Positions 4,830 to 5,066 of a stretch of 5,066 nucleotides of DNA are shown here, piece by piece. Below the pieces are notes generated by a model. It saw nothing but the letters and a program-made list of their open reading frames with translations, was not told the DNA's origin and did not search any database. Source of the DNA: Sphingomonadales bacterium. GTDB lineage: Bacteria; Pseudomonadota; Alphaproteobacteria; Sphingomonadales; Sphingomonadaceae. A program made the position numbers and the translations under genes. Numbering within the stretch: position 1 is the stretch's first letter; every line of letters begins with the position of its first letter. Location of the stretch: NCBI GenBank assembly GCA_018067055.1, contig JAGPVK010000415.1:1-5066 (forward strand). Direction: 5' to 3'.

Positions 4830-5066
4830 ATGGTTCGCAAATTTGTCACCCTACTCTTGTCCGTGACCCTGATCGCAGGCTGTGCCAGCTTGCATCAACC
4901 GGCAGCAACGCATGTGGTCGTGGGGCATATCGTGTCGACCCAGAGCGTGTCGATCTGGTCGGGCAGCATTTTATCCGACGACGAGCTCATTTATGAATTT
5001 CGGGAAGCAGGCGGCAGTCAAGAAATCATCGCGCTGATCCCCACCATATATGGCCATTGCCCATTG
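4830..5066 (+). CDS. Lipoprotein of unknown function, N-terminal part (runs off the window)
   Basis: The frame is open from 4830 to the last base, giving 79 residues without a stop. The N-terminus MVRKFVTLLLSVTLIAGC is a textbook lipoprotein signal: a basic start, a hydrophobic core, and the lipobox LIAGC with Cys18 as the expected lipidated residue after signal peptidase II cleavage. Ala at +2 suggests sorting to the outer membrane by the Lol rule. The mature part seen (VVVGHIVSTQSVSIWSGSILSDDELIYEFRE...) matches no family I recognise. No good ribosome binding site precedes the ATG. The purine-rich AGTGAAG at 4803-4809 lies 8 bases before an in-frame TTG at 4818, so a start a few residues earlier is possible; GTG at 4827 is another option. 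An upstream in-frame TGA at 4815 limits the extension. Confidence 0.75.
   Translation, partial: MVRKFVTLLLSVTLIAGCASLHQPAATHVVVGHIVSTQSVSIWSGSILSDDELIYEFREAGGSQEIIALIPTIYGHCPL

Noticed and set aside
4844..4866. GTCAC ... GTGAC inverted pair inside the lipoprotein signal sequence
   Set aside because: Arms are only five bases, the spacing differs from the two leader palindromes, and it lies in coding sequence constrained by the signal peptide.
4814..4996. A 60-codon plus-strand frame near the right end
   Set aside because: It overlaps the lipoprotein frame starting at 4830, whose lipobox signal peptide is convincing; the 60-codon product has no features.

Overview
The window reads as a chromosomal segment of an alphaproteobacterium, most likely a sphingomonad or close relative. 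This is inferred from the GC-rich coding style, from a bacterial betaine-lipid gene pair (btaA/btaB, common in alphaproteobacteria), and from an M20 peptidase tail of a type familiar in that group. No rRNA, tRNA, insertion sequence, integrase or CRISPR array is visible.

Layout. (1) Positions 1-572, + strand: the C-terminal part of an M20-family metallopeptidase whose start lies outside the window. (2) Positions 591-2497, - strand: a two-gene operon, btaA then btaB, joined by an ATGA stop/start overlap and converging on the peptidase with only 18 bases between them. It should make the phosphorus-free membrane lipid diacylglyceryl-trimethylhomoserine (DGTS): BtaA adds the homoserine head group to diacylglycerol, and BtaB trimethylates it. 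Upstream of btaA are four 7-base half-sites on the minus strand in exact 11-base phase, which is the architecture of a PhoB (Pho) box. This fits the known role of DGTS in replacing phospholipids during phosphate starvation. (3) Positions 2498-2725: a divergent intergenic region with the Pho-like array on the btaA side and a perfect inverted repeat CGTGAC-N4-GTCACG on the other. (4) Positions 2726-3691, + strand: an exported protein with an N-terminal DUF1353 domain and a long acidic tail. (5) Positions 3799-4722, + strand: an unrecognised 307-residue cytoplasmic protein with eight tandem ~14-residue strand-like repeats followed by a long coiled coil. Its leader carries a second CGTGAC-N4-GTCACG inverted repeat and a 16-base perfect palindrome. 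(6) From 4830 to the window end, + strand: the start of a lipoprotein of unknown function.

The left half is understandable lipid-remodelling biology. The right half is the obscure part: three co-oriented genes (exported DUF1353 protein, repeat/coiled-coil protein, lipoprotein). The first two carry the same CRP/FNR-like palindrome at similar distances from their starts, so they may belong to one regulon. They are a candidate undescribed envelope-associated module, but no function can be assigned from sequence alone.
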